Origin: Pseudomonas lurida
Lineage (GTDB): Bacteria > Pseudomonadota > Gammaproteobacteria > Pseudomonadales > Pseudomonadaceae
Length of the DNA: 64,000 nucleotides
Direction of reading: 5' to 3'
Assembly: GCF_002563895.1 (NCBI RefSeq)
Contig: NZ_PDJB01000001.1
Span: forward strand, 1,161,501 to 1,225,500
Part shown: positions 34,401-43,249 of the stretch, in pieces
Numbering within the stretch: the stretch's first letter is position 1
Layout of the letters: the number at the start of each line of letters is the position of its first letter
The notes under the pieces: generated by a model
What the model saw: the letters and a program-made list of their open reading frames with translations, nothing else
Told to the model about the DNA's origin: nothing
Database searches by the model: none
Translations under genes and position numbers: made by a program

Positions 34401-34811
34401 ATGCAAATCCAAGTCAATAGCGATAACCATATTGAAAGCAGCATCCGACTGGAGGAGTGGGTACGTACCACCATTGAGAGCACGCTCGAACGTTACGAAG
34501 AAGACCTGACCCGAGTGGAGGTCTACCTGCGGGATGAGAACGGCGACAAGCCCGGTCCCCATGATTTGAGTTGCCGCCTGGAAGCGCGTCCAAAAGGCCA
34601 TCAACCACTGTCGGTGCTGCACAAAGCCGATACCCTGGAACAGGCGATCGACGGTGCGGCGACCAAGCTGGACCATGCGTTGGAACATCTGTTTGGCAAA
34701 CTGCAAGGCAAGCCACGCGCTGCCGGGAAAAACCAGCCGACCACCAAAGTCAACGAAGATGAACTTGAGCAGGAGTTCCTTGAAAAAGAACGTGCCGTAT
34801 TTAATGGCTGA
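34401..34811 (+). CDS. HPF/RaiA-family ribosome-associated protein
   Basis: This 136-residue protein resembles the ribosome hibernation/stalling factors HPF and RaiA (MQIQVNSDNHIESSIRLEEWVRTTIESTLERYEEDLTRVEVYLRDENG...CRLEARPKGHQPLSVLHKADTLEQAIDGAATKLDHALEHLF). It has a charged C-terminal tail of about 35 residues. The ribosome site GGAAGAACT precedes the ATG. It is not the rpoN-linked hpf gene, so it is probably a second, stress-related paralogue. A bidirectional terminator follows. Confidence 0.85.
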   Translation: MQIQVNSDNHIESSIRLEEWVRTTIESTLERYEEDLTRVEVYLRDENGDKPGPHDLSCRLEARPKGHQPLSVLHKADTLEQAIDGAATKLDHALEHLFGKLQGKPRAAGKNQPTTKVNEDELEQEFLEKERAVFNG

Positions 34812-34830
34812 CAGTGTTTAAGTCCCTCTA

Positions 34831-34863
34831 AAAAACGGGCCTGCATACGCAGGCCCGTTTTCG
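34831..34863. terminator. Bidirectional terminator between the HPF-like and MFS genes
   Basis: A 10-bp perfect stem (ACGGGCCTGC / GCAGGCCCGT) with an ATAC loop is flanked by A-run and T-run, so it works for both the plus-strand HPF-like gene and the convergent minus-strand transporter. Confidence 0.9.
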
Positions 34864-34864
34864 T

Positions 34865-36376
34865 TTACGGCCCGCGCCGGAAGAAATGCCGGCTCAATAA
34901 TGCCAGCCCACAGGCTCCCAGCCCTGCAAACACCATGGCCCAGCCTGCACCGTGACGTAGTGCGGCCCGGGCATTCGTGACGTCCAGCCCGGGTACGTCC
35001 AGGTTCCCCGCTGCAATCTGCTGGCTGAGTGCCGGCCAATCCAGTGCAGTGCTGTCGGGCAGCAGACTGGCCAACGCATGACCGATCCCCAGCAACAGCA
35101 CCAGCCCCATCAGCGCGATATTGACCGCCAGGGTGATCAGCCGTGCGCTGAGGTCAATGCCTGAAGCCATGCCGGCGCGGTCTGCCGATACCGACCCCGT
35201 TGTGGTGTTGGTAGTGGGCGAGTTGGTCAGCGCCAGTCCGACGCCGGCGAGGGCGCAACTGCCGAGGATCAGCAGGATGCTGGGATGCGCGGTGCCATTG
35301 ATGGCGGCCATGGCCAGGAAACTCGCGCCCATCAGGCCGAGGCCGGTCGGGATGATGCGCTCGGCGCCGTAGCGCAGGGCCAGGCGTTCAGCCAGCGGCG
35401 GTACGAGCAAGGTGGGCAGGGTATAGGCGAGCAGGGCGCCGCCGGTGGTCAGGGTGTCGTAGCCCAGGCCAGCCTGGAAATACAGCGGCAGGTAGATCAT
35501 GAACGGCCAGAAGCTGAAGTTCATGCCGATCGAGCCCATCAATGCGCCGTTGAAGCGCTGGATACGGAACACCGAGAAATCGAACATAGGGTGGGCGCTG
35601 CGCCGTTCAACGACGCCGAACAGCAGCAGCCCCGCCACGGCCAAGCCTGCCCAGCCGAGCATTGCCGGTGTGCCAAAGCCGTTTTCAGTGCTCTGGGTGA
35701 TGAAGTAGACCAGGGCGAACACAGACAACGTCAAGGTGAGCATGCCGGAGATGTCGAGACGATGGGCGGCCGGGTCGCGAGACTCCTGCACACTGACGTG
35801 CAGCAGCACCAGGGTGAACAAGGTGAGCGGCACATGCACGAGAAACACCCAGCGCCAATCCGCGATCGCCAGGATCAGCGCGCCCACCATCGGCCCGAAG
35901 CCCAGGCCCACGCCGGCAATCACGCCCCATATTGCGAACGCTCGCGCCCGCGCCGCCGGTTCTCGAAACAGGTGCGACAGAATTGCGAACTGGCAGATCA
36001 TCATCGCCCCGGCGCCGATGCCCTGGACAAAGCGCGCCGTTACCAGCGTGGACGCATTCTCGGCCAGCCCGCAGGCCAAGGATGCCAGCCCGAATGCCCA
36101 CAGGCACAGCACCAGCATGCGGCGGCGGCCGAAGCGATCGGCCAGGGTGCCGGCGGCCATCAGCACGCTGGTGCAGGCCAGGGTGTAGGCGTTCATGATC
36201 CATTGGGCGTCCTGGAAGCCGGTGCCCAGTTGGTGTTCAAGGGTGGGCAGGATCACCGGTACGCTGGAAATTTCCAGGCCGAACATCAGCGCGACCAGGC
36301 ACACGGCGGTGAGGGCGAGGCCGTTTCTGGCGGTGCGCGCTGGGCTGGCGACCGATAACGTGGCAGCGGGTGGCAT
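34865..36376 (-). CDS. MFS drug exporter, DHA2 (14-TMS, EmrB/QacA) family
   Basis: This 503-residue inner-membrane protein has about 14 hydrophobic segments and the DHA2 motifs LTAVCLVALMFGLEISSVPVILPTLEHQLG, QWIMNAYTLACTSVLMAAGTLADRFGRRRML and RFVQGIGAGAMM. ATG 36376 is chosen because AGGAGAG lies about 7 bases upstream. It is divergent from a LysR gene 105 bases away, with a dyad between them, so it is probably an inducible efflux pump. The exported compound is unknown. No EmrA-type adaptor is adjacent. Confidence 0.9.
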   Translation of the reverse strand: MPPAATLSVASPARTARNGLALTAVCLVALMFGLEISSVPVILPTLEHQLGTGFQDAQWIMNAYTLACTSVLMAAGTLADRFGRRRMLVLCLWAFGLASLACGLAENASTLVTARFVQGIGAGAMMICQFAILSHLFREPAARARAFAIWGVIAGVGLGFGPMVGALILAIADWRWVFLVHVPLTLFTLVLLHVSVQESRDPAAHRLDISGMLTLTLSVFALVYFITQSTENGFGTPAMLGWAGLAVAGLLLFGVVERRSAHPMFDFSVFRIQRFNGALMGSIGMNFSFWPFMIYLPLYFQAGLGYDTLTTGGALLAYTLPTLLVPPLAERLALRYGAERIIPTGLGLMGASFLAMAAINGTAHPSILLILGSCALAGVGLALTNSPTTNTTTGSVSADRAGMASGIDLSARLITLAVNIALMGLVLLLGIGHALASLLPDSTALDWPALSQQIAAGNLDVPGLDVTNARAALRHGAGWAMVFAGLGACGLALLSRHFFRRGP

Positions 36377-36437
36377 GGGGACTCTCCTGTCGATGGGGTG
36401 TCGGGGTATTTTCAGGGGAATCTGGCTCTTTATTCGT

Positions 36438-36456
36438 GATAAGTTTTCCACTTATC
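36438..36456. promoter_or_regulatory. LysR-type operator between the MFS exporter and its regulator
   Basis: The inverted repeat GATAAG-TTTTCCA-CTTATC lies 25 bases upstream of the LysR start and 61 bases upstream of the divergent exporter start. A short dyad with a 7-base AT-rich spacer in a divergent LysR/target gap is the usual form of a LysR recognition site. Confidence 0.6.
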
Positions 36457-36481
36457 AGGGACTTCAGGGCGACAATCGAGC

Positions 36482-37354
36482 ATGGCCACTCCGCGTTTTG
36501 ATGGTGTTGAGCTCTTTCTGCAAATTGTCGAAAGCGGCAATCTGACCGAGGCCGCCGAGCGCCTGAACCTCACGCGCTCCGCTGTCGGCAAGGGGTTGGC
36601 GCGATTGGAGGCGCGCCTTGGCACCTGCCTGTTGCAGCGCTCCACGCGGCGCCAGCGTCTGACCGAAGACGGCCAGGCCTACTACGAACATTGCCTGCGT
36701 GCACTGGCCGAGCTTGAGGCGGCTGAATCGGTACTCGAAAGCGGCCGGCAACAGCCACGCGGACGCTTGCGGGCAAGCCTGCCGCTGGCTTTCGGTCACC
36801 ACTATGCGGCGCCCGCATTGTGGGGCTTGATGGCGCGTTATCCGGAACTGGAGATCGAGATCAGCTTCGCCGACCGGTTGGTAGACTTGGCACAGGACGG
36901 CTTCGACATTGCTGTGCGGATCGGTCCACTGCCCGATACCGACCGCCTCAGCGCGCGACGCCTGGGCGAGCAGTCGGTGGGGCTGGCGGCTTCACCGGCG
37001 TATTTGCAGCGGGTCGGGCCGATTTCATGCATCGAGGATCTGGCCGGTCACCGTGGTATCGCCTACCGCAGCAATACCCCGCACCGCAATCGAGTGGCCT
37101 CGCCGCTGATGATGGACGACCTCCAGGCCGTGGCCGATGCCGCCATTGCGGGCGTGGGCCTGGCCTGGTTGCCGAGTTGGTTGATTGCCCACTATGTGCT
37201 GCGTGGGCAATTGCAGGCAGTGCTGCCCGAGTACCGTGAGCAACCCGCACCTATCCATGTGATCTGGCCCACGGCGGCGCATATGCCGGCCAAGACGCGC
37301 TGCGCCATCGACGCGTTGGTGGCCGGCACCCCCAGTTGCCTGGCAGGCAGCTAG
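36482..37354 (+). CDS. LysR-family regulator divergent from the MFS exporter
   Basis: This 290-residue regulator has an N-terminal helix-turn-helix (DGVELFLQIVESGNLTEAAERLNLTRSAVGKGLARLEARLGTCLLQRSTR) and a ligand-binding domain (about 90-285; GRLRASLPLAFGHHYAAPAL..., FDIAVRIGPLPDTDRLSARRL). It belongs to the CrgA/AaeR-like branch of LysR regulators. It is divergent from the exporter and probably controls it together with its own gene. The stop overlaps the convergent TonB receptor gene by 4 bases. Confidence 0.88.
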   Translation: MATPRFDGVELFLQIVESGNLTEAAERLNLTRSAVGKGLARLEARLGTCLLQRSTRRQRLTEDGQAYYEHCLRALAELEAAESVLESGRQQPRGRLRASLPLAFGHHYAAPALWGLMARYPELEIEISFADRLVDLAQDGFDIAVRIGPLPDTDRLSARRLGEQSVGLAASPAYLQRVGPISCIEDLAGHRGIAYRSNTPHRNRVASPLMMDDLQAVADAAIAGVGLAWLPSWLIAHYVLRGQLQAVLPEYREQPAPIHVIWPTAAHMPAKTRCAIDALVAGTPSCLAGS

Positions 37355-39687
37355 AACGCTATAGAGGTCTGCACATACACCGTGCGCGGCTCACCGACGT
37401 ATTTGCCTTTGTTGTTATCGTCGAACGAGCGCGTGTAGTACTGCTTGTTGAAGATGTTTTTCACCCCCACTGCCACGTTCAGGTCCGACAGTTGCGGGCC
37501 GAAGTCGTAAGCCGCACGGCTGCTGAACAGCATGTAGCCGGGAATGCGCCCGTTCGCACCGTCGGCACTTTCGGCCTGGGTGTTGGCGTTGTCGGCGAAC
37601 TGGCTGCTCTGGTAGCTGCTGTCCACATTGAGTTTCCAGCGACCTTCCGTGTAGCCCACGCCGAGGGTGCCCTTGTGTTTGGACGAGAAGGGCACGCGGT
37701 TGCCTTTGTTCGGGCCATCCTCGCGAATGGTCGCATCGACGTAAGCGTAGCTGGCATACACATCGAACCCCGCCAGCGCCGGGCTCAAACCGTCGAGGGC
37801 GTAGTTGACGCTCGACTCGATGCCCTGGTGACGGGTCTCACCTCGGGCAATCACCGAGTCGTTGGTCTGGTTGCTTTCATATTGGTTGTCGAAGTTGATC
37901 AGGAACGCGCCGATCTCCGCGCGCAGGCTGCCGTTGTCATAGCGCGTGCCGAGTTCCCAGGTGCGCGCTTTTTCCGGCTTCACTTCGCCGCTGGTCACCC
38001 GGTTGGGCATCTGGCTGTACTGCACGCTGCCGAACGATCCTTCGGTATTGGCGTAGAGGTTCCAGTCATCGGTGAGGTGATAGAGCACATTCAAGGCCGG
38101 CAGGGCAGTGTTGTAGTCACCCTTGTATTTGACGTTGCTCAGGTTGTTGGTTTGCTGGGACTCGATCATCTCGTAGCGGATGCCCGGGGTGATGGTCCAC
38201 TTGCCGATATCGATCCGGTCATCGATGAAGAAGGCATTGGCTTCGGTGCCGCCGCGCGTGTCGCGGTCGTTGCGGCTGTTGGTGGTGGGGATCTGCTGGT
38301 TGGCAGCAATCGGCGTGCGATAACGCAGCTCGTGGCCGGCCTCGTTGATATAGCGGTAGCCGACGCCGACTTCGTGGCTGGTCGGGCCCAGATCAAAGCC
38401 CTGGGCGAAGCGGGTCTCCAGGCCGCGCACCCAGTATTCGCGTGGCGACAGCGACAGGAACGTGCCCTGGTCCAGGTAACCGCTGCGCAGGGTCTTGGTG
38501 AAGAAGCTGTTCACGGTGAATTCGCGACGGTCCTGCTCATAGCGATAGCCGACGTTGAACATCGTACGGCGCCCCCAGAATTTGTCGTAGGGGCGGGTGG
38601 ACTGGTACGGATCGGCCTTGTAGTCCGCGACGTTCAGGCCGCCGGGCATATCGGCCTGGCCCTCGTAGTACTGCGCCATGGCGTTGAAGCTGTTGGCGTC
38701 GTCGAGCTGGTATTTGCCCTTGAGGATCAAGTCGTCGATGCGCGTGTTGCTGTTCTCACGCCAGTCGCCGCCACGGGTACCGGAGTACAGCAGCGCGCCA
38801 CCCAAGCCATTGTCGGCGGTGCCGCCGGCCAGCAGGTTGCCGGTGGTCTTGAAGCCGTCATGGCTGGAGGAAGGACTGGTCTCGGTCTGCAGGCCACCTT
38901 TGACTGTGGGGGCATCCGGGATCGCGCGGGTCACGAAGTTGACCACGCCCCCGACGTTCTGCGGGCCGTAGCGCACAGCGCCGCCGCCACGTACGACGTC
39001 GACGGCGTCCATGTTGCCCATGCTGATGGGCGCGAATGAAAGCTGCGGCTGGCCATAGGGCGCAAAGGGCACGGGGATGCCGTCCATCAATACGGTAGAG
39101 CGTGACGCCAGGCGCGGGTTGAGGCCGCGAATGCCGAAGTTCAGCGCCATGTCGTGGCTGCCGGTGCCGTTGTTATCCGGGGCGTTGACACCGGGAATGC
39201 GGTTGAGCACGTCCTTGGCCTGGGTCGCGCCCTGGCGTTCGAATTCTTCACGGCGGATCACGTCACGGGCGCCTGGATGTTCGAACACGTTGGTTTGCGC
39301 CGCGTCGCCCAGCCAGTCGCCCACGACGCTGGAGGTGGCCAGTTCCACGCTGGCCGGCGCGTCGGCCGGTTGCAGGCTGAAAGCGTTATCCCCTTCCGGG
39401 CGGGCTTGAAGGCCAGTGCCTTCGAGCAGTTTGTGCAGGCCTTCTGCGGCGCTGTAGTTGCCGGACAGGCCCGGGCTCTGCCTACCCGCCGTGACTTCGG
39501 AACCGAAGGAGATCAGCACGCCCGCCTCGCGACCAAACTGATTCAACGCAGCTTCCAGCGAAGTCGGGGCAATGTGATAAGGCTTGGCCTCCGCCGCCAC
39601 CGCAGGGGGCAATGCGGTAAGGCTCAGGCTGGCGCCGAGTAGGAGTTGGCGCAGGGTGCGGGCAAGAGGCGTCGGTGGCTGGGGCAT
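37351..39687 (-). CDS. fecA: FecA-like TonB-dependent receptor with STN signalling domain
   Basis: This 778-residue outer-membrane receptor resembles the ferric citrate receptor FecA. ATG 39687 gives a signal peptide (RTLRQLLLGASLSLTALPPAVAAEA). The STN domain (about residues 40-115; YHIAPTSLEAALNQFGREAGVLISFGSEVTAG) contacts FecR. The plug (about 130-270) has FGIRGLNPRLASRSTVLMDGIPVPFAPYGQPQLSFAPIS and VDVVRGGGAVRYGPQNVGGVVNFVTR, both FecA-like. The barrel ends in a C-terminal Phe. It is the last gene of a fecI-fecR-fecA set, which senses and imports ferric citrate or a similar chelate; the chelate is inferred. Confidence 0.9.
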   Translation of the reverse strand: MPQPPTPLARTLRQLLLGASLSLTALPPAVAAEAKPYHIAPTSLEAALNQFGREAGVLISFGSEVTAGRQSPGLSGNYSAAEGLHKLLEGTGLQARPEGDNAFSLQPADAPASVELATSSVVGDWLGDAAQTNVFEHPGARDVIRREEFERQGATQAKDVLNRIPGVNAPDNNGTGSHDMALNFGIRGLNPRLASRSTVLMDGIPVPFAPYGQPQLSFAPISMGNMDAVDVVRGGGAVRYGPQNVGGVVNFVTRAIPDAPTVKGGLQTETSPSSSHDGFKTTGNLLAGGTADNGLGGALLYSGTRGGDWRENSNTRIDDLILKGKYQLDDANSFNAMAQYYEGQADMPGGLNVADYKADPYQSTRPYDKFWGRRTMFNVGYRYEQDRREFTVNSFFTKTLRSGYLDQGTFLSLSPREYWVRGLETRFAQGFDLGPTSHEVGVGYRYINEAGHELRYRTPIAANQQIPTTNSRNDRDTRGGTEANAFFIDDRIDIGKWTITPGIRYEMIESQQTNNLSNVKYKGDYNTALPALNVLYHLTDDWNLYANTEGSFGSVQYSQMPNRVTSGEVKPEKARTWELGTRYDNGSLRAEIGAFLINFDNQYESNQTNDSVIARGETRHQGIESSVNYALDGLSPALAGFDVYASYAYVDATIREDGPNKGNRVPFSSKHKGTLGVGYTEGRWKLNVDSSYQSSQFADNANTQAESADGANGRIPGYMLFSSRAAYDFGPQLSDLNVAVGVKNIFNKQYYTRSFDDNNKGKYVGEPRTVYVQTSIAF

Positions 39688-39778
39688 GAAGAGCGGTCCT
39701 GAGAAGGAAGGATCAAGGTGGCTTTCCTTCTCTGTCACGCGAGGTGTGGAAAACGGCTCACAGTCTTTGAATTTAATT

Positions 39779-40720
39779 TCAGGCACGCGCCTGGACGGTC
39801 ACCCAATACCGGGTAAAGCGCCGCACCTTGACCGGCAGGCTCACCTCCAGCAGGTCGAGAATGCGTTCGCTGTCATCCACCGGGTAGCTGCCAGAGATCA
39901 GCAGGTTGGCCACTTGCGGATCGCAATTGACCTGGCCACGGCGGTAGCGACCCAGTTCGCCGAGGAAATCTTCCAGACGCATATGCGCAGCCACCAGCAT
40001 GCCATCGGCCCAGGCGCCGCTGTTGGCGTCGGTGGGGCGCGGGGTGTCCCAGCCTTTGCGCGTGAAGTTGACCTGGCGCGCGGCCTCCACAGTGAGGGGC
40101 AGGCCGCTGTAGGTATTGGGCATGACCTCGACGCGCCCGTCGAAGACCGCCACTTGGGTGTGATCATTGAACTGGCGCACGTTCATACGTGCCGCCTGGC
40201 TGGTGAGCAGGCCCTGGCCGGTCAGGATGTTCAGCGGTGTGTTGCCCGCGATGCCGGTCAGCAGGATCTCGCCTTCGAGCAAGCGGATCAGTCGTTGCCG
40301 GCCATCGAAATGCACATCCACGGCACTGCCGGTATTGAGTTGCAACTGGCTGCCGTCCGCTAGTTGCACCTGGCGGCGTTGGCCGACGGGGCTGCGGTAG
40401 TCGGCGGTCAGCGGCGGCAGAATGTGTTGCTGGCGCAGGCTCCAGGCAGCGGCCGACCCGGCACCGAGGATCAGTAGCAACTTGAGGGCCTGGCGGCGGC
40501 TGGTGGAGGTTGGCGCGTTCAATGCCGCATGGGCCAGTGGCGAGGGCATGCCCCGCAGGCGCTGGTTGACGCGTTGCATATGGTCCCAGGCACGCTGGTG
40601 TTCGCTGTGGGCGTTCAGCCATTGTTGCCAGGCCGCTTGCTGACGAGGATTGAGCGCGCCTTGCTGCATTTCCATCAGCCAATGCACGGCCTGTTCGGCC
40701 ACTTGAGTGGAAAAACTCAT
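39779..40720 (-). CDS. fecR: FecR-type anti-sigma regulator (with FecA-like receptor)
   Basis: This 313-residue inner-membrane protein passes the signal from the receptor to the sigma factor. The cytoplasmic N-terminal part (AVHWLMEMQQGALNPRQQAAWQQWLNAHSEHQRAWDHMQ) is the DUF4880 sigma-binding domain. One membrane helix follows near residues 78-96 (ALKLLLILGAGSAAAW). The periplasmic FecR domain (YRSPVGQRRQVQLADGSQLQLNTGSAV) and a C-terminal STN-binding part complete it. The start overlaps the sigma factor stop as ATGA, and the receptor gene starts 91 bases after its stop. Confidence 0.9.
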   Translation of the reverse strand: MSFSTQVAEQAVHWLMEMQQGALNPRQQAAWQQWLNAHSEHQRAWDHMQRVNQRLRGMPSPLAHAALNAPTSTSRRQALKLLLILGAGSAAAWSLRQQHILPPLTADYRSPVGQRRQVQLADGSQLQLNTGSAVDVHFDGRQRLIRLLEGEILLTGIAGNTPLNILTGQGLLTSQAARMNVRQFNDHTQVAVFDGRVEVMPNTYSGLPLTVEAARQVNFTRKGWDTPRPTDANSGAWADGMLVAAHMRLEDFLGELGRYRRGQVNCDPQVANLLISGSYPVDDSERILDLLEVSLPVKVRRFTRYWVTVQARA

Positions 40721-41205
40721 AGGGCGAAGTAACAGCGCATGGCTGCTTTGTTCAGGTGACGTTTGACGGTGGCGATGGAGATGCCCAGTTCAGCGCCGAT
40801 TTGTGCGTAGGTCAGGCCATCCAGTTGGGCCAGCAGGAACGCGCGTTTGACCTGGACGGGCAGGCCATCGAGCAGCTGATCCAGCTCCACCAGGGTCTGC
40901 AGGATGATGGCGCGTTCCTCTTCCGACGGTGCCACGTGTTCGGGCATCTGCGCCAAGGCGTCGAGGTAGGCGCGCTCCAGGTCCTGGCGGCGGTAGAAGT
41001 TGAACAGCACGCGCTTGGCGACAGTGGTGAGGAACGCACGGGGCTCGATCAGCGTGGGCGTTTCCCGCGCGGTAAGCACGCGAATGAAGGTGTCCTGCGC
41101 CAGGTCGGCGGCACTTTCGGGGCAGCCGAGCTTGCGCCGCAACCAGCCGGTGAGCCAGTGGTGATGGTCGTTGTACAAAACTTCGACAGTGTTGGACGGG
41201 CTCAA
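40717..41205 (-). CDS. fecI: FecI-type ECF sigma factor (receptor-linked)
   Basis: This 162-residue iron-starvation sigma factor has a region 2 (VEVLYNDHHHWLTGWLRRKLGCPESAADLAQDTFIRVL) and a region 4 helix-turn-helix (FLLAQLDGLTYAQIGAELGISIATVKRHLNKA). I take the TTG at 41205 as start: GGAG lies 8 bases upstream, the product begins MSPSNTVEVLY as usual for the family, and its length is typical. In-frame ATGs at 41307 and 41340 would add unrelated residues, and the latter lies inside the Fur-like box. It would direct transcription of the fecA-like receptor gene. Confidence 0.85.
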   Translation of the reverse strand: MSPSNTVEVLYNDHHHWLTGWLRRKLGCPESAADLAQDTFIRVLTARETPTLIEPRAFLTTVAKRVLFNFYRRQDLERAYLDALAQMPEHVAPSEEERAIILQTLVELDQLLDGLPVQVKRAFLLAQLDGLTYAQIGAELGISIATVKRHLNKAAMRCYFAL

Positions 41206-41325
41206 CGGGGACACTCCACAAGCATCGCCATGCTTTAGAGAACAAGAATTGTTCGCATTGTAGGGCGCGTGGGAGGCTTCGGCAATCCATCTGCGCAGGT
41301 GATTCATCCGTTCTGTTTTGCTTAT

Positions 41326-41342
41326 GAGAATATTTATCATTA
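41326..41342. promoter_or_regulatory. Fur box shared by two divergent iron-uptake operons
   Basis: Read on the minus strand, TAATGATAAATATTCTC matches the inner 17 bases of the Fur consensus (TAATGATAATCATTATC) at 14 positions. It lies between the leftward fecI-fecR-fecA operon and the rightward DUF3649-PepSY operon, 34 bases before the ATG at 41376, so Fur could repress both. The assignment is by consensus and context. Confidence 0.7.
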
Positions 41343-41375
41343 ATATTGCGCACTGATGAACCTGGCGCCTCCCGC

Positions 41376-41678
41376 ATGAAAAGCAAAACCTCGCTGCCCG
41401 TCTCCTATCGTCTTGCCGTGACCTCGCGGGTGCTGGCTGCCGTGGTAGGGGGTTACCTGATGGCTTCTCTGGCCAGTATCTGCCTGGCGCTGTGGTTGCC
41501 CACGTCCCGTGCTGACGCGGTGATCACCGGCATGATGAGCTCGTTTGTGTTCTATCTGCTGGCCGTGCTCTGGTGTTTCGCCTGCCGCAGTGCCGCGCGT
41601 GCCTGGTTCGGCGTGATGCTGCCCAGCGCGGCATTTGCCACGCTGGCGGGGGTGGGCTTCTGGATGGCACGCACATGA
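41376..41678 (+). CDS. DUF3649 membrane protein (iron-uptake operon)
   Basis: This 100-residue membrane protein has three hydrophobic segments (SRVLAAVVGGYLMASLASICLALWL; VITGMMSSFVFYLLAVLWCFAC; WFGVMLPSAAFATLAGVGFW). It belongs to DUF3649, regularly found before PepSY and DUF3325 genes in iron-uptake loci. The ATG at 41376 is used, just downstream of the Fur-like box. It overlaps the next gene as ATGA. Function unknown; probably an accessory to the PepSY reductase-like protein. Confidence 0.82.
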   Translation: MKSKTSLPVSYRLAVTSRVLAAVVGGYLMASLASICLALWLPTSRADAVITGMMSSFVFYLLAVLWCFACRSAARAWFGVMLPSAAFATLAGVGFWMART

Positions 41679-43249
41679 AGGAGGGCTTTCGCCAAGCCAT
41701 GGCCTGGCTGCACACCTGGGCCGGGTTGATCTTTGGCTGGCTGCTGTTCGCGATTTTCCTGACCGGCACCTTGTCCTACTTCAAGGACGAGATCAGCCAT
41801 TGGATGCAGCCCGAAGTACAGGCCCATCCGCTCGACGACGCGCGCAGCCTCATGGTGGCGCAAACGTATCTGCAGCAGCAGGCACCGAAGGCCGCGCGCT
41901 GGTTCATCACCCTGCCGGACAGCCGCGACCCCGGCCTGTCGGTGATGTGGCAAGACAAGGTCGACCCCGGCAAGCGCGGCAATTTCATCCAGAAAACCCT
42001 CGACCCGGTCAGCGGCCAACCGGTGCAAGCCCGTGAAAGCATGGGCGGCGAGTTCTTCTATCGTTTCCACTTCCAGCTGCAAATGCCTCACCCGTGGGGC
42101 CGCTGGCTGTCGACCATTGCCGCGATGGTGATGTTTGTCGCGCTGGTCACCGGCATCATCACCCACAAGAAAATTTTCAAGGACTTCTTCACCTTTCGCC
42201 CCCGCAAAGGCCAGCGCTCCTGGCTCGACGGGCATAACGCGGTGGGGGTGCTGGTGCTGCCGTTCCACTTGATGATCACCTACAGCAGCCTGGTGATCTT
42301 CATGAGCCTGGTGATGCCCGCGCCGATCCTGGCCTCCTACGGCAACGACACCCGCGCGTTTTTCAGCGAGGTGTTCCCGGCGACCGACAATGCGCCGGCA
42401 CTGGGCGAGCCCGCACCCTTGAAATCGCTGGTGCCGATGTACGAAGAGGCCCGGCGGCAGTGGGCGGGCGGGCATGTCGGCCGGCTGGCGGTGAATAACC
42501 CCAGTGACGTGAACGCGTCAGTGAATGTATTCCGCGCCGGGTCCGATCGCGTGGTGCACGATTTCGGCAGCACTGTGTCCTTCAACGGCAGCACAGGTGA
42601 ATTACTGCGAGTGAGCGGCGAACAGTCGTTGCCGGCCGTCATCGGCGGCAGTTTCTACGGCCTGCACATGGGCCATTTCGCCGGGCCGGTACTGCGCTGG
42701 TTGTACTTCATCTGTGGCCTGGCCGGCACGGCGATGATCGGCACCGGGCTGGTGATCTGGCTCGGCAAGCGCCAGCTCAAGCACGCTAAAGCCTCGGTCA
42801 TGCCGTTTGAGTTGCGCCTGGTAGAAGTGCTCAACATCGCCAGCATGGCCGGGCTGATGATCGCCATCGCCGCGTTCTTCTGGGCCAACCGTGTGTTGCC
42901 GGTGAGCTTCGCCGAGCGTTCCGACGGGGAAGTGCAAACCTTCTTTATTGCCTGGGGCCTGAGCCTGTTGCACGCCATCCTGCGGCGCGGTCGCCAGGGT
43001 TGGGTCGAGCAACTGAGTGTCGGTGCGCTGCTGTTCGTCACGATTCCATTGCTCAACGCACTGACCACGTCCAGCCACCTGGGGGTGTCACTGGCGACCG
43101 GCGATTGGGCGATGGCCGGCTTCGACCTGACCTGTCTGGCCAGCGGTGTGTTTCTCGCTTGGGCTGCCTGGAAGATGCAGCATCGCACCGCGCCAGCGCC
43201 CAAGGCTGAACGCGCTCGCACGTTGACCCTCAAGCAGGAGGCCAACTGA
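41675..43249 (+). CDS. PepSY-domain membrane protein (putative siderophore/iron reductase)
   Basis: This 524-residue inner-membrane protein of the PepSY_TM family has an N-terminal helix (LHTWAGLIFGWLLFAIFLTGTLSYFKDEI). A periplasmic PepSY-like segment follows, then further helices (WLSTIAAMVMFVALVTGIITHKKIFKDFFTFRPRKGQRSWLDGHNAVGVLVLPFHLMITY; LYFICGLAGTAMIGTGLVIW) and four or more at the C-terminus. The family includes FoxB/FsrB-like proteins that reduce ferric siderophores at the inner membrane, and the paired His residues in helices could bind haem. It is flanked by DUF3649 (overlapping ATGA) and DUF3325 (immediately adjacent). Confidence 0.85.
   Translation: MKEGFRQAMAWLHTWAGLIFGWLLFAIFLTGTLSYFKDEISHWMQPEVQAHPLDDARSLMVAQTYLQQQAPKAARWFITLPDSRDPGLSVMWQDKVDPGKRGNFIQKTLDPVSGQPVQARESMGGEFFYRFHFQLQMPHPWGRWLSTIAAMVMFVALVTGIITHKKIFKDFFTFRPRKGQRSWLDGHNAVGVLVLPFHLMITYSSLVIFMSLVMPAPILASYGNDTRAFFSEVFPATDNAPALGEPAPLKSLVPMYEEARRQWAGGHVGRLAVNNPSDVNASVNVFRAGSDRVVHDFGSTVSFNGSTGELLRVSGEQSLPAVIGGSFYGLHMGHFAGPVLRWLYFICGLAGTAMIGTGLVIWLGKRQLKHAKASVMPFELRLVEVLNIASMAGLMIAIAAFFWANRVLPVSFAERSDGEVQTFFIAWGLSLLHAILRRGRQGWVEQLSVGALLFVTIPLLNALTTSSHLGVSLATGDWAMAGFDLTCLASGVFLAWAAWKMQHRTAPAPKAERARTLTLKQEAN

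Noticed and set aside
34297..34509. 70-codon plus-strand frame MFFWLLNCVIRRSW...
   Set aside because: It overlaps the HPF-like gene in another frame and has no family resemblance or ribosome site.
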